64,000 bases of DNA, from positions 1-64,000 of the forward strand of contig NZ_JPFZ01000010.1 of NCBI RefSeq assembly GCF_000722775.1, given 5' to 3'. Origin of the DNA: Streptococcus mitis subsp. hohhotensis (GTDB taxonomy: Bacteria; Bacillota; Bacilli; Lactobacillales; Streptococcaceae). The notes below the pieces were generated by a model. It made no database searches. It was not told the origin of the DNA and saw only the letters and a program-made list of their open reading frames with translations. Below, piece by piece: positions 36,836 to 46,658 of this stretch; position 1 is the stretch's first letter; each line of letters opens with the position of its first letter. The position numbers and the translations under genes were made by a program.

Positions 36836-37216
36836 TTATCCAATCTCTGCGATGACTTCAATTTCGACTTTTACATCACGAGGAAGACGAGCTACCTCCA
36901 CAGCTGAACGAGCTGGAAATTCCTCTTTAAAGGCCGTTTGGTAAACCTCGTTAAAAGGAACAAAGTCGTTCATATCGCTCAAGAAGCAAGTTGTTTTGAC
37001 AACATGGTCAAAGTCTGTTCCTGCTTCTGCCAAAATAGCACCGATGTTTTTTAAGACTTGCTCTGTCTGTTCTTGGATCGTTTCTCCAACGATTTCCCCA
37101 GTTTCAGGAGAGAGAGGAACTTGACCACTAGCAAACAAAAGGTTGCCAACGATTTTTCCTTGAACATATGGTCCGATAGCCTTTGGAGCTTTGTCTGTAT
37201 GAATTGTTTTTGCCAT
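36836..37216 (-). CDS. ridA: RidA/YjgF family enamine deaminase
   Basis: 126 residues with family motifs GPYVQGKIVGNLLFASGQ and FPARSAVEVARLP, including the conserved arginine. Hydrolyses reactive enamine/imine intermediates from PLP enzymes. AAGAAAAG ribosome site; lies 10 bases past ysxC and may be cotranscribed with clpX-ysxC. Confidence 0.93.
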   Translation of the reverse strand: MAKTIHTDKAPKAIGPYVQGKIVGNLLFASGQVPLSPETGEIVGETIQEQTEQVLKNIGAILAEAGTDFDHVVKTTCFLSDMNDFVPFNEVYQTAFKEEFPARSAVEVARLPRDVKVEIEVIAEIG

Positions 37217-37226
37217 TTTCTTTTCC

Positions 37227-37820
37227 TCACAATTTTTCTAAGATTGCATCCCAAGCCTCATCCATCCCTGCCTTGCTGACAGATGAAAAGAGGATGAAAT
37301 CGTCACTTGGGTCAAAGTTTAATTTCTTTTTGATTGCTGATTCGTGCTTGTTCCATTTACCACGAGGAATCTTGTCCGCCTTGGTCGCCACAATGATGAC
37401 CGGAATCTCATAATACTTGAGAAATTCGTACATCTGCACATCATCTGCTGACGGATCATGACGGAGGTCAACTAAACTGACTACTGCACGGAGATTTTCC
37501 CGAGTCGTTAGGTACTCCTCAATCATGCGCCCCCACTTTTCACGTTCCTTTTTGGAAACGCGGGCATAGCCATAACCAGGCACATCCACAAAGCGCATCT
37601 TGTCGTCAATGTTAAAGAAGTTCAGGAGCTGGGTTTTACCAGGTTTCCCTGACGTACGAGCCAGATTCTTACGGTTCAGCATGGTATTGATAAAGCTGGA
37701 TTTACCAACATTTGAACGCCCTGCAAGAGCGATCTCTGGCAGTTCATCCTGCGGATAGTGGGACTTATTAGCCGCACTGAGCAAGATTTCAGCATTATGT
37801 GTATTAAGTTCCATAGTCAC
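37227..37820 (-). CDS. ysxC: Ribosome biogenesis GTPase YsxC (EngB)
   Basis: 197 residues; G1 GRSNVGKSS (about 31-39), switch I KPGKTQ, G3 DVPGYG, G4 TKAD. Needed for 50S subunit assembly. Follows clpX by two bases, the usual Firmicute pairing. Confidence 0.95.
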   Translation of the reverse strand: MTMELNTHNAEILLSAANKSHYPQDELPEIALAGRSNVGKSSFINTMLNRKNLARTSGKPGKTQLLNFFNIDDKMRFVDVPGYGYARVSKKEREKWGRMIEEYLTTRENLRAVVSLVDLRHDPSADDVQMYEFLKYYEIPVIIVATKADKIPRGKWNKHESAIKKKLNFDPSDDFILFSSVSKAGMDEAWDAILEKL

Positions 37821-37822
37821 CT

Positions 37823-39055
37823 CTAGGCTGTTTCTAGGATTGGTTTATCCGTTCCATCGACAGCTTCTTTAGTGATGCGGACCAATTTCACATTTTCCTG
37901 ACTCGGTACTTCAAACATGACGTCTAGCATGGTCTCTTCGATAATCGAGCGAAGACCTCGCGCACCAGTTTTGCGTTCGATGGCTTTATTGGCAATTTCC
38001 TGAAGGGCTTCATCGTCAAATTCCAACTCGACATCATCATAAGAAAGCAAGGTTTGGTATTGTTTTACCAAGGCATTTCTTGGCTCTTTCAAGATACGAA
38101 CCAAGTCATCAACCGTTAATTGCTCAAGAGCTGCAAAGACAGGCAAGCGTCCAATCAACTCAGGGATAATGCCAAATTTTTGAATATCTTCTGCGATGAT
38201 TTCTTGCATGTAAGAGCTATTTTCATCAATCCCTTTATTGTTTTGACCAAAACCGATGACTTTTTCACCCAGACGTTGTTTGACAATTTCTTCAATACCA
38301 TCAAAGGCACCACCCACGATGAAGAGGATATTTTTAGTATCCACTTGAATCATCTCTTGTTGCGGATGTTTGCGTCCACCTTGAGGCGGCACGCTAGCAA
38401 CGGTTCCCTCGATAATCTTGAGAAGAGCTTGTTGCACCCCTTCACCAGAAACATCACGGGTAATCGATACATTCTCACTCTTCTTGGCAATCTTGTCAAT
38501 TTCATCCACATAGATAATGCCACGCTCTGCACGTTCGATATTAAAGTCAGCAGCCTGCAGGAGTTTGAGGAGAATATTTTCTACGTCCTCACCTACATAA
38601 CCAGCCTCAGTAAGAGCTGTCGCATCTGCAATGGCAAAAGGTACATTTAAACTCTTAGCCAAGGTCTGGGCAAGGAATGTTTTCCCTGAACCAGTTGGAC
38701 CAATCATCAAGATGTTTGACTTCTGCAAATCCACATCTTCTGATTCTTCGCGTGTATCGTGAAAATTGATGCGTTTGTAATGGTTGTAAACTGCAACTGC
38801 CAAGGCACGCTTGGCACGATCTTGACAGATTACATAGTGGTTCAAGATATGGAGAAGTTCGATTGGTTTTGGAACTTCAGACAAGTCAGCCAAGACTTCC
38901 TCAGCCAACTCCTCCCGAATGATTTCCTGGGCTAACTCTACACATTCATTACAGATAAAGGCGTTGTTCCCAGCGATTATTTTTTGTACTTCTTCTTGGC
39001 TTTTGCCACAAAATGAGCAATAAACCATCATATCATTATTCCTATTTGTAGGCAT
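37823..39055 (-). CDS. clpX: ClpX, ATP-dependent protease specificity subunit
   Basis: 410 residues. N-terminal zinc finger with cysteines 13, 16, 35 and 38, Walker A GPTGSGKT (119-126), Walker [11 protein letters not shown], sensor and [17 protein letters not shown]-terminal domain. Unfolds substrates for ClpP; essential in pneumococcus. Preceded by a small membrane gene and dfr in the same direction. Confidence 0.96.
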   Translation of the reverse strand: MPTNRNNDMMVYCSFCGKSQEEVQKIIAGNNAFICNECVELAQEIIREELAEEVLADLSEVPKPIELLHILNHYVICQDRAKRALAVAVYNHYKRINFHDTREESEDVDLQKSNILMIGPTGSGKTFLAQTLAKSLNVPFAIADATALTEAGYVGEDVENILLKLLQAADFNIERAERGIIYVDEIDKIAKKSENVSITRDVSGEGVQQALLKIIEGTVASVPPQGGRKHPQQEMIQVDTKNILFIVGGAFDGIEEIVKQRLGEKVIGFGQNNKGIDENSSYMQEIIAEDIQKFGIIPELIGRLPVFAALEQLTVDDLVRILKEPRNALVKQYQTLLSYDDVELEFDDEALQEIANKAIERKTGARGLRSIIEETMLDVMFEVPSQENVKLVRITKEAVDGTDKPILETA

Positions 39056-39091
39056 GATTTCCTTCCGTTCTATTCTATACTGTCATTCTAT

Positions 39092-39262
39092 CTAAAATAA
39101 GGTCATGTAAAAAGCATGGATACTATTGACCAAATTGGTAAAAGCATTTAACCAGAGCAGGACAGAAAGTCCATAACGCTTTTTACGAAAAGCCTGTGCC
39201 CCAGCAAGCAAACAGACCAAACACAGCATGGCTGTGAAAAAACCAAATATACTACGTTCCAT
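39092..39262 (-). CDS. Small membrane protein between dfr and clpX, 56 aa
   Basis: ATG 39262 overlaps the dfr stop codon by one base (TAATG), so it is translationally coupled to dfr. The peptide begins [20 protein letters not shown] and has two hydrophobic segments (about 5-22 and 33-52) separated by a basic FRKKRY turn. A gene of this size is also present at this place in S. pneumoniae, from memory. Function unknown. Confidence 0.78.
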   Translation of the reverse strand: MERSIFGFFTAMLCLVCLLAGAQAFRKKRYGLSVLLWLNAFTNLVNSIHAFYMTLF

Positions 39263-39768
39263 TAGACTTCCTTTCTCTTGCGGTATTGGATGGTAAAATC
39301 ATAAGGATTTTTCTCATCTTTGGCATAAGATTTGCTTGAAACCGTCTCAAAAAGGGACAGATCAAACTCCTCAGGAAAATAGGTATCTCCTTCCACCCGA
39401 GCATGGATTTGAGTGACAATTACTTCATCGAAATAGGGTTCAAAAGCCTGAAAAATCTGCTTTCCACCAATAATATAGAGATTCTTGTCTTGACCCTGAT
39501 ACCAGTCCAAGACAGACTGGATGTCCTGAAAAGTAGCAACCCCATCTATCTTTTCTTCCGGGTTACGTGTCAAAATCAAGGTCTCCCGTTTTGGAAGCAG
39601 TCGACGTCCCATCCCATCAAAGGTCACGCGTCCCATCAAGATAGCATGATTCAGAGTTGTTTCTTTGAAGTGTTGCAGTTCTGCTGGCAAATGCCAAGGC
39701 AGACGATTGTCCTTGCCAATCACACCCTCTTCATCCTGGGCCCAAATAGCTACGATTTTCTTAGTCAT
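39262..39768 (-). CDS. dfr: Dihydrofolate reductase
   Basis: 168 residues with the substrate-site motif [20 protein letters not shown] (8-27, containing the catalytic acidic region) and YIIGGKQIF. Reduces dihydrofolate with NADPH. Residue 100 is isoleucine, the form found in trimethoprim-susceptible pneumococci; leucine here is the well-known resistance change. Confidence 0.95.
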   Translation of the reverse strand: MTKKIVAIWAQDEEGVIGKDNRLPWHLPAELQHFKETTLNHAILMGRVTFDGMGRRLLPKRETLILTRNPEEKIDGVATFQDIQSVLDWYQGQDKNLYIIGGKQIFQAFEPYFDEVIVTQIHARVEGDTYFPEEFDLSLFETVSSKSYAKDEKNPYDFTIQYRKRKEV

Positions 39769-39849
39769 GCTTCCATCCTTTTCACTGATAGTACTATTTT
39801 ATCAAAAAACTCAAAAAAAGACTGGTTTGGAATAGCTTACAGAATAGAA

Positions 39850-39881
39850 AAAAATCCGTAAGAGGCATCCTACAGATTTTT
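39850..39881 (-). terminator. Terminator of dpr
   Basis: AAAAATCCGTA pairs with TACAGATTTTT (one mismatch) across a ten-base loop, about 20 bases past the dpr stop. Confidence 0.75.
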
Positions 39882-39899
39882 ATATGATTATTCTATTTC

Positions 39900-40418
39900 T
39901 TACAAACCAGGTGCTTGTCCAAGTTCTGCCGCAAGCATCCAGATTGTTTTATCAGTTTCAGTTTTAGCGTCTGAGAAGATACCGTTTGTCACATCGTCAC
40001 CTTCTTCATCAGTGACATCCAAACCTTTTTGGAAAAGTTCTGACAAGTAACGGTAGATAGCAAGCACACGTTCCAAGCTTTCTTCAACATTACGGTATTC
40101 ACCAGCTTCTTCTTCGATTTCACTGTTTTGAAGGAATTCTGTCAATGTTGAGAATGGGCTACCACCAAGTGTAATCAAGCGTTCGCTAATTTCATCCAAT
40201 TGACCATCAAGAGCTTCCATGTACTCATCCATTTTTGGATGCCATACAAGGAAACCACGACCACGCATATACCAGTGCACTTGGTGCAAAGCAACGTGGG
40301 CTACATACAAATCAGCAACAGCTTGGTTCAAGACTTCCTTAGTTTTTGCCAATGCTACTGGCGCTGCTTTTGTCAATGATGTTACGTCTTTTACTGCTTC
40401 TTTTTTCAATTCTACCAT
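39900..40418 (-). CDS. dpr: Dps-like peroxide resistance protein Dpr
   Basis: 172 residues, Dps fold. Ferroxidase ligands are visible in order: H48 (HWYMRGRGF), H60 and D64 (VWHPKMDEY), D75 and E79 (DEISER). Forms a 12-subunit shell that oxidises and stores Fe2+ using H2O2, protecting a catalase-less organism. Monocistronic with its own promoter, an operator-like palindrome and a terminator. Confidence 0.95.
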   Translation of the reverse strand: MVELKKEAVKDVTSLTKAAPVALAKTKEVLNQAVADLYVAHVALHQVHWYMRGRGFLVWHPKMDEYMEALDGQLDEISERLITLGGSPFSTLTEFLQNSEIEEEAGEYRNVEESLERVLAIYRYLSELFQKGLDVTDEEGDDVTNGIFSDAKTETDKTIWMLAAELGQAPGL

Positions 40419-40470
40419 TTTATTTTACCTCATTCATTATTATTTGTAACCACTTCTTACTGATTACTAT

Positions 40471-40502
40471 CTTAGTATACTACTAAGAATAACCAATAGC
40501 AA
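40471..40502 (-). promoter_or_regulatory. dpr promoter with palindromic operator
   Basis: Minus strand TTGCTA (40502-40497), 17-base spacer, TATACT (40479-40474). CTTAGTA and TACTAAG (40471-40487) form a perfect 7-3-7 palindrome covering the -10. It matches a Per/Fur-type box pattern (TTAnAAnnATTnTAA) at 10 of 12 fixed positions. Likely a redox- or metal-responsive repressor site; the regulator is not in the window. Confidence 0.6.
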
Positions 40503-40589
40503 GCCAAATGACTCACATGAGAAAAGTTGCAATAGACTGATAATTTAAGAATTTTTTAGAATGAAACCCAGTCCCCTTACACCTCTCTT

Positions 40590-40694
40590 ATACTCAATGA
40601 AAATCAAAGAGCAAACTAGGAAACTAGCCGCAGGCTGTACTTGAGTACGGCAAGGTGACGTTGACGTGGTTTGAATTTGATTTTCAAAGAGTAT
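40590..40694 (-). repeat. BOX element (A-C) between dpr and lytC
   Basis: Same A-C structure as at 16434, read on the minus strand. This copy does not abut a stop codon; lytC ends at 40762. The rest of the 40419-40761 gap holds only the dpr promoter region. Confidence 0.92.
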
Positions 40695-40761
40695 TAACTG
40701 CGACAAAATAAAGAAAAAGAGGATGCAATTTTCTTGCACACTCCTTTCTCAAACTTATATC

Positions 40762-42243
40762 TTAATACCAAACGCTGACGTCAACACGACCACGAATTCC
40801 TTTTAAGTATTCAGATGAGGTATATTGCCATCCTTTTTCACCTGAATAATGAGGATTTGTCCAATCAAGCGCATCAGTATAAGCAGCAACCCAATTGACA
40901 TGTTGCAAAATATCAGGATGATTCAAACGAGTTTGTAAAAGTTGACGGTAGCTATAAACTTTCACATTTTGATAACCAGCCTGTTTCATTGTTGCCATAT
41001 ACTTGTTGATAATCTTGACCCAGGTTCCAGTATCACTTGGAGCTCTCTTGGTCTTATTGCCATATTCCCAGTTCTCAACATCGTAGTAGATAGGGTAAGA
41101 CAAGTTCATCTTGTATTTTTTCAAGAGTTCAATGGTCTGATTAGCATCATTCTCAGCATCAGTCTCATTTTCAGCATAAGTATAGAGATAAACACCGTAA
41201 GGAATTCCAAGACGGTTTAACTCCTTAATATTATGAGCCAATTCCTTGTCCTCAGTTCCACTATAGCCCAAACGAACAATGACTCCATCAACGCCATTAT
41301 CATCAATGACCTTTTTCCAGTCACTGATACGACCATTGTGTTCACTGACATCGATGACCTTTTTAACTTGATCAGTCCCAACTTGTTCTTCACGATGGTT
41401 AAAGAAATAACGTCTGCCATTTCGGTGAACCCAGCCAACATTCAAGTCTTTCTTTTCTTTTAACTCACCTGAGTCAGAAAAAATATAGCGAGCATCATCC
41501 ATGACTAATTCACCAGTAGCCATAGCACCACTTCCTGTCAAATAGTAGTTACCCTGCCACTCATCTTTGGCCATGTAACCCCACTTCTTGAAATAGTACC
41601 ACTTGCCGTCTACCTTTTGCCACTCTTGATTTGCATAAGAACCATCAGACTTGAGATAGAAGTAAGATGAATAGGCTGGATCATAAAGCCATTCATTTTG
41701 CATCATGGCACCTTGACCATTTAGGAAATAACTTCCCTGCCATTGACTTTTAGCTAAATAGCCCCATTTTTTAAAATAGTACCATTTACCTCCAACAGAA
41801 TGCCATTCCTGGTTAGCATAAGAACCATCAGACTTCAGGTAAAACCAATTCCTATAGGCGTTATCATAAACCCATTCATTCTTAGCCATATAACCACCTA
41901 ATTTTAGGTAGTAATTGCCCTGCCACTCATTTTGAGCATAACGACCATCTGACTTAATATAAAACCAAGCCTTATAGTAGTTATCAAAAATCCACTCACT
42001 CTTGGCTTTGGAACCATCAGCCTTTACATAATAATCCCCCTCCCAGTGGGCAGAAGCAGTGGTCTTTACACCTGCACTCGTTTGAGTTTTATTAGAAGAC
42101 TGATTTTGCTCTGAACTACTTGAAACTGTCGTTGTATCCTGCGAAGTTTTTGCTACTTCAGTTTCATTTGCAGCTACATGACTAACTGCCAAGCCTAGTA
42201 AGCAGATACTTGCTAATCCAATTTTTCCAATCTTTGTTTTCAA
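40762..42243 (-). CDS. lytC: Choline-binding GH25 lysozyme (LytC type)
   Basis: Start set at TTG 42243 (493 residues): AGGAGAGG lies just upstream, whereas the only in-frame ATG (42276) sits inside the tpiA terminator hairpin and has no ribosome site. Signal peptide follows (IGLASICLLGLAVSHVAA). About ten choline-binding repeats (WEGDYYVKADG, WYYFKKWGY type) fill residues about 65-265, and the GH25 muramidase domain ends the protein, with catalytic acids in VIDVSEHNG and YYDVENWEYG. Cuts the glycan strand; acts in autolysis and fratricide. The N-terminal CBM/C-terminal catalytic order is the LytC layout. Confidence 0.92.
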   Translation of the reverse strand: MKTKIGKIGLASICLLGLAVSHVAANETEVAKTSQDTTTVSSSSEQNQSSNKTQTSAGVKTTASAHWEGDYYVKADGSKAKSEWIFDNYYKAWFYIKSDGRYAQNEWQGNYYLKLGGYMAKNEWVYDNAYRNWFYLKSDGSYANQEWHSVGGKWYYFKKWGYLAKSQWQGSYFLNGQGAMMQNEWLYDPAYSSYFYLKSDGSYANQEWQKVDGKWYYFKKWGYMAKDEWQGNYYLTGSGAMATGELVMDDARYIFSDSGELKEKKDLNVGWVHRNGRRYFFNHREEQVGTDQVKKVIDVSEHNGRISDWKKVIDDNGVDGVIVRLGYSGTEDKELAHNIKELNRLGIPYGVYLYTYAENETDAENDANQTIELLKKYKMNLSYPIYYDVENWEYGNKTKRAPSDTGTWVKIINKYMATMKQAGYQNVKVYSYRQLLQTRLNHPDILQHVNWVAAYTDALDWTNPHYSGEKGWQYTSSEYLKGIRGRVDVSVWY

Positions 42244-42263
42244 TCTTTCCTCTCCTATAAAAA

Positions 42264-42292
42264 ATGGAACAGACATCTCAATGCTGTTCCAC
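42264..42292 (-). terminator. Terminator of tpiA, just before lytC
   Basis: Minus strand TGGAACAG pairs with CTGTTCCA across 11 bases, followed by TTTTTT. It separates tpiA from the lytC ribosome site, which begins six bases further on. Confidence 0.88.
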
Positions 42293-42309
42293 CTAGCTTT
42301 TGCTACTGA

Positions 42310-43068
42310 TTATTTTACAAAGTCAAGCAAAGCCAAGAAGCTTTCAGCTTCAAGTGACGCACCACCAACAAGGGCACCGTCAACGTCTGGACAAGCCATG
42401 TATGAAGCAACGTTTTCAGGTTTAACAGAACCACCGTATTGAACACGAACTTTGTCTGCAACTTCTTGACCAAAGTCAGCAGCTACAACGTTACGAACAA
42501 CTTTACACATTTTTTGTGCATCGTCTTGTGAAGCTGATTTACCAGTACCGATAGCCCAGATTGGCTCGTAAGCGATAACTGATGCAGCAACTTGTTCAGC
42601 TGTCAAACCAGCCAATGCAGCAGATACTTGAGCACCTACGAATTCAGCAGCTTTACCAGCTTCATAAGTTTCAAGTGATTCACCACAACAGATGATTGGA
42701 AGCATGCCGTTTGCAAAGATTGCTTTTGCTTTTTTGTTGATATCTTCGTCAGTTTCATGGAAGTAGTCACGGCGTTCTGAGTGACCGATAACAACGTAGT
42801 CAGTACCGATTTCTTTCAAAACTTGTGGGCTAGTTTCACCAGTGAAAGCACCTGCATTTTCAAAGTAGCAGTTTTGAGCAGCAACTTTAAGGTTTGAACC
42901 TTTAGCAGCAGCAAGAACAGCTGTCAAATCAAGAGCTGGAGCAGCGATACCTGCTTCAACAAGATCTGATGAAGGAAGTTTTGATGCAACTGCTTCAACG
43001 AATGCTTTAGCTTCTTCTGGATTTTTGTTCATTTTCCAGTTACCAGCGATAAATGGTTTACGTGACAT
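42310..43068 (-). CDS. tpiA: Triosephosphate isomerase
   Basis: Start set at ATG 43068 (252 residues, [16 protein letters not shown]) with AGAGG upstream; seven more codons in frame lack a ribosome site. Catalytic K in GNWKMN, H in IGHSERR, E in [11 protein letters not shown]. Interconverts DHAP and G3P in glycolysis. Highly biased codons fit high expression. Confidence 0.97.
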   Translation of the reverse strand: MSRKPFIAGNWKMNKNPEEAKAFVEAVASKLPSSDLVEAGIAAPALDLTAVLAAAKGSNLKVAAQNCYFENAGAFTGETSPQVLKEIGTDYVVIGHSERRDYFHETDEDINKKAKAIFANGMLPIICCGESLETYEAGKAAEFVGAQVSAALAGLTAEQVAASVIAYEPIWAIGTGKSASQDDAQKMCKVVRNVVAADFGQEVADKVRVQYGGSVKPENVASYMACPDVDGALVGGASLEAESFLALLDFVK

Positions 43069-43165
43069 TTCACATACCTCTTTTTTCAATTTATTTTCTA
43101 TTTATTTTATCACAATTAAACACAGCTTGCAAATCTTACTCGGATTTCAAGCCTGCTTGCATGGA

Positions 43166-43843
43166 TTAATCCTTCCAAAGATCCATGGCATTTCTGAAAT
43201 CTGCAGATACCTGTGTCAACTGAGGATTGCTGGCTTCTCTTTCTGCCCGCTTAGCCTCGATTTGAGTCACACTCTTGATTCCTTCATGGCGCCAATTTCT
43301 CAAAATGGCCTGAATGTACTTCCAATTTGCTTTTCCATTTAAAACAGCTTCACGAAGAGCTTCCTTAATCAAGTCAGCACTGGTCCCATCTTCTTTTAGT
43401 GTCTTAGTCAAATCTTCAATCTCAAAAGGCGTCAACAAGCGACCCAACTCCTGTTGGAAGATTTCTACCAAATCCTTGAGCTGGTTTTGAGGTGTCAACT
43501 GATCTGAATTCGAATGAGCAACTCCAAGCAAGTCATCCAAACGTTCCAAAGCTAAACTAGCATCAAAAAGCAATTCGATTTCACCATTCAATTCGATCGT
43601 TCGATACTGAAGTAGTCCCCTCTCCGTCAGATTGGAAATGGACTGATTAACATCCGAAATTTCCTTGCCAATTCTTTCAGCAATCTGGCTTGGGGACATT
43701 TCATCTAGGCCTGTCGTATTTTGCAAATAGAAAAATTGCCAGACCAGAAAATCATCGCTGGAAGGAAAGAGTTCCTTAAAATGCAAGAGCAGGGCACTCG
43801 GCAAAACCAAGTTCCCTGATTTAAAAGCGTCTAAATATGTCAT
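43166..43843 (-). CDS. dnaD: DnaD-family replication protein
   Basis: 225 residues: N-terminal winged helix (MSPSQIAERIGKEISDVNQSI) and C-terminal DnaD domain with YIQAILRNWRHEGI (family YxxxILxxW signature). Primosome component acting with DnaB/DnaI at origins and stalled forks. Nine bases past metA, so likely cotranscribed. Confidence 0.88.
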   Translation of the reverse strand: MTYLDAFKSGNLVLPSALLLHFKELFPSSDDFLVWQFFYLQNTTGLDEMSPSQIAERIGKEISDVNQSISNLTERGLLQYRTIELNGEIELLFDASLALERLDDLLGVAHSNSDQLTPQNQLKDLVEIFQQELGRLLTPFEIEDLTKTLKEDGTSADLIKEALREAVLNGKANWKYIQAILRNWRHEGIKSVTQIEAKRAEREASNPQLTQVSADFRNAMDLWKD

Positions 43844-43851
43844 AATTCCTC

Positions 43852-44796
43852 TTATAAATACCCATATGCAGATGCATCATCTTCTATCTTTCTCCAGTCA
43901 AAGGGCGTCTCCTGATAGACCGCATAGTTTACCCAGTTACTGAAAAAGAGGGCTGCAGATGAAGACCAACAAAGACAAGGTGCCTGATTGACATCATCAT
44001 CCTTAAAGTAATTTTCTGGAATATGTGGGTCTAAACCTGCGTCACGATCTCGGAAATACTCTTTTGCCAAGGTATCACGGTCATACTCCAAATGCCCAAA
44101 ACTATAAATTTCTCGTAAGTCACGACTGGCCAAAATCGAAACCCCAACCTGAGGTCCTTCTGATAAAATTTCAAGATTGGTCTTGTTTAAGACTTCTTCC
44201 TTAGAAATCTCCGTATGCCGTGAATGAGGAGATACATAGCTATCGTCAAAGCCTCTAAAGAGAAGATGACCTTCCTTTAAGGTGTCCTGAGGATAGATAC
44301 CCGATAACTTACTGTCCATCTGGTATTTTTCCACTCCATAGCGCAGATAAAGACCAGCCTGAGCACCCCAACAGATATGAAGGGTCGAATAGACATGAGT
44401 CTTGGACCACTCGATTACCTGACTAAATTCCTCCCAATAGTCCACTTCCTCAAATGGTAAATGCTCAACTGGAGCACCCGTGATAATCATGCCATCAAAA
44501 TACTCATCTTTGACTTCAGGAAAAGTTTTATAAAAGGTCTCCATGTGCTCTGAACGAGTTGTTTTAGAACAGTGGCTCTCCATATAGAGAAAATCGATAT
44601 CCAGTTGCAGGGGTGTATTGGCCAAATGGCGTAACAACTGGGTTTCTGTGACCATTTTCTGTGGCATAAGATTTAAGATTAAAATCTTCAAAGGACGGAT
44701 ATCTTGGTGGGCCGCACGTTGATCATCCATGACAAAGATATTCTCTGTCCGTAAAATCTCAACAGCTGGTAGTTTTTTATCAATTCGAATCGGCAT
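43852..44796 (-). CDS. metA: Homoserine O-acyltransferase
   Basis: 314 residues, MetA/HTS family. Catalytic cysteine in HICWGAQAG (about 139-147), and FGHLEYD providing His and Glu. Activates homoserine with acetyl- or succinyl-CoA for methionine synthesis; Firmicute members of this size mostly use acetyl-CoA. Confidence 0.92.
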   Translation of the reverse strand: MPIRIDKKLPAVEILRTENIFVMDDQRAAHQDIRPLKILILNLMPQKMVTETQLLRHLANTPLQLDIDFLYMESHCSKTTRSEHMETFYKTFPEVKDEYFDGMIITGAPVEHLPFEEVDYWEEFSQVIEWSKTHVYSTLHICWGAQAGLYLRYGVEKYQMDSKLSGIYPQDTLKEGHLLFRGFDDSYVSPHSRHTEISKEEVLNKTNLEILSEGPQVGVSILASRDLREIYSFGHLEYDRDTLAKEYFRDRDAGLDPHIPENYFKDDDVNQAPCLCWSSSAALFFSNWVNYAVYQETPFDWRKIEDDASAYGYL

Positions 44797-44843
44797 AACC
44801 CTCTCCTAACTGTATTCTTTCAGGAATCATTGCATATGTTTGA

Positions 44844-45037
44844 AACTCTTCGAAAATCTCTTCAAACCGCGTCAACGTTGCCTTGCCGTAGATATGTTAC
44901 TGACTTCGTCAGTTCTATCCACAACCTCAAAACAGTGTTTTGAGCTGACTTCGTCAGTTTTATCTGCAACCTCAAAGCTGTACTTTGAGCAGCCTGCGGC
45001 TAGTTTCCTAGTTTGCTCTTTGATTTTCATTGAGTAT
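44844..45037 (+). repeat. Composite BOX element (A-B-B-C)
   Basis: boxA (ACTCTTCG to GCCGTAG, about 44845-44892), two boxB units each with TGACTTCGTCAGTT and a hairpin (CTCAAAACAGTGTTTTGAG; CTCAAAGCTGTACTTTGAG), then boxC (44993-45037). The first base of the usual ATACTC end is altered (AAACTC). The remaining bases of the 44797-45174 gap hold no gene. Confidence 0.92.
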
Positions 45038-45148
45038 GAAACTAAAACTCAAACACTTAGTCCTTTTATTATACTGCAAGAAGATATAGTTTTCAATTAT
45101 AGTTTTTCTCTAACTAGCTATAGTCTATTTTTATATCATAATGTAGAG

Positions 45149-45172
45149 AAAACAGCCCTAGGGACTGTTTTT
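45149..45172 (-). terminator. Terminator of apt
   Basis: AAAACAGCCC pairs with GGGACTGTTTT (one bulge) around TA, three bases beyond the apt stop codon. Confidence 0.7.
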
Positions 45173-45174
45173 CA

Positions 45175-45687
45175 TCAATAATGCATGAGAACTTTGTAAT
45201 CGTAGTCACCGATTTTTTCACGGCCGTTCAATTCATCCAATTCAACAAGAAAGGCACAACCTGCTACAACACCACCAAGTTTTTCAATCATCTCGATAGT
45301 TGCCTTAACAGTTCCACCTGTTGCCAAGAGGTCATCTACGATAAGAACACGTTGACCTGGCTTGATGGCATCCGCGTGCATAGTCAAGGTATCAACACCG
45401 TACTCTTTTTCATAGTCAGCAGAAATGACTTCGCGTGGCAATTTACCTGGCTTACGAACAGGCGCGAAACCAATTCCCAACTCAAAGGCAACTGGACAGC
45501 CCACGATAAAACCACGAGCCTCAGGTCCCACGATCATGTCAATTTTCTTGTCAGTAGCATACTGAACGATTTCACGAACAGCGTAGCTATAAGCATTTCC
45601 ATCAGCCATCAAAGGACTAATATCACGGAAGGTAATTCCTTCCTTAGGATAATTTTCAATTGTTGCAATGTAATCTTTTAAATTCAT
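45175..45687 (-). CDS. apt: Adenine phosphoribosyltransferase
   Basis: 170 residues. PRPP-binding motif [13 protein letters not shown] (about 117-129) and [10 protein letters not shown]. Salvages adenine to AMP. Minus-strand TATAAT at 45725-45720 serves as promoter. Last gene of the block that corresponds to SP_1547-1577 in TIGR4 (from memory). Confidence 0.95.
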   Translation of the reverse strand: MNLKDYIATIENYPKEGITFRDISPLMADGNAYSYAVREIVQYATDKKIDMIVGPEARGFIVGCPVAFELGIGFAPVRKPGKLPREVISADYEKEYGVDTLTMHADAIKPGQRVLIVDDLLATGGTVKATIEMIEKLGGVVAGCAFLVELDELNGREKIGDYDYKVLMHY

Positions 45688-45830
45688 CTTTTTCTTTCTT
45701 TCAAAGTTTTTTACTCTCTATTATACCATATTTTCTAGTAAAGAAGGAAGAGAAAACAGTATTTCATTTGCCCTCACCCTATAAGCCAAATAAGATGACC
45801 ATTTTAGAGAGACTATAACTTACATACAAA

Positions 45831-45852
45831 AACGAGCACTTTCGTACTCGTT
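45831..45852 (-). terminator. Terminator of rplK-rplA
   Basis: AACGAGCAC pairs with GTACTCGTT (one mismatch, a G-T pair on the minus strand) around TTTC, about 20 bases past rplA. Confidence 0.75.
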
Positions 45853-45871
45853 CTCTGATATAAACTACTGA

Positions 45872-46561
45872 TTAAAGTGAGTTTACGTCAACTTTGATAC
45901 CAACACCTTGAGTAGTTGTGATAGTCAAGTTTGTTACGTAAGTTCCTTTAGCTGTAGCTGGTTTTGCTTTTTGGATTGTTTCGTTGAAAGCTTTGAAGTT
46001 TTCAACCAATTTTTCAGCTTCAAATGATACTTTACCGATGATTGCTTGAACGTTACCTGCACGGTCAGCACGGTAAGTGATTTTACCACCTTTAGACTCT
46101 TCAACTGCTTTAGCAACATCCATTGTTACAGTACCAGTTTTAGGGTTTGGCATCAAGTTACGTGGTCCAAGGACACGTCCAAGACGTCCAACAAGAGCCA
46201 TCATATCAGGTGTAGCGATAACTACGTCGAAGTCCAACCAACCATCGTTGATTTTAGCAACAAGGTCATCTTCACCAACAAAGTCTGCACCAGCAGCTTT
46301 TGCTTCTTCAGCTTTTGCACCACGTGCGAAAACAAGAACGCGTGAAGTTTTACCAGTACCGTTTGGCAATACCATTGCTCCACGGATTTGTTGGTCAGCT
46401 TTTTTAACGTCGATGTTCAAGTTGTAAGCAACTTCTACAGTTGCGTCAAATTTTGCAAAGTTAGTTTCTTTTGCAAGTGCCACAGCTTCTTCTACGCTGT
46501 ATGCTTTTGTGCTGTCGATTTTCTCAAGAGCAGCACGAAGTTGTTTGCTTTTTTTAGCCAT
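45872..46561 (-). CDS. rplA: 50S ribosomal protein L1
   Basis: 229 residues, normal length; signature [22 protein letters not shown]. Binds 23S rRNA at the L1 stalk and represses its own mRNA. Preceded by a hairpin that resembles the L1 rRNA site. Confidence 0.98.
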
Positions 46562-46579
46562 TTTCTATTCTCCTTGTAA

Positions 46580-46606
46580 GTGGTTCAATCGATTTTCATC
46601 TCCCAC
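46580..46606 (-). promoter_or_regulatory. Candidate L1-binding hairpin before rplA
   Basis: On the minus strand GTGG and CCAC close a stem that contains GGAGATGAAA and GATTGAA, resembling the L1 site in 23S rRNA. It sits between rplK and rplA, 19 bases before the rplA start. Probably part of translational feedback by L1; assignment by resemblance only. Confidence 0.5.
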
Positions 46607-46658
46607 GTCACTCCTCGAAATGATGAAGTCTTGCGGGTTATATTGGGGGTGTTATTGA

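Noticed and set aside
44840-45181. A 113-codon plus-strand frame between metA and apt
   Set aside because: It is mostly translated BOX element and lacks start signals.
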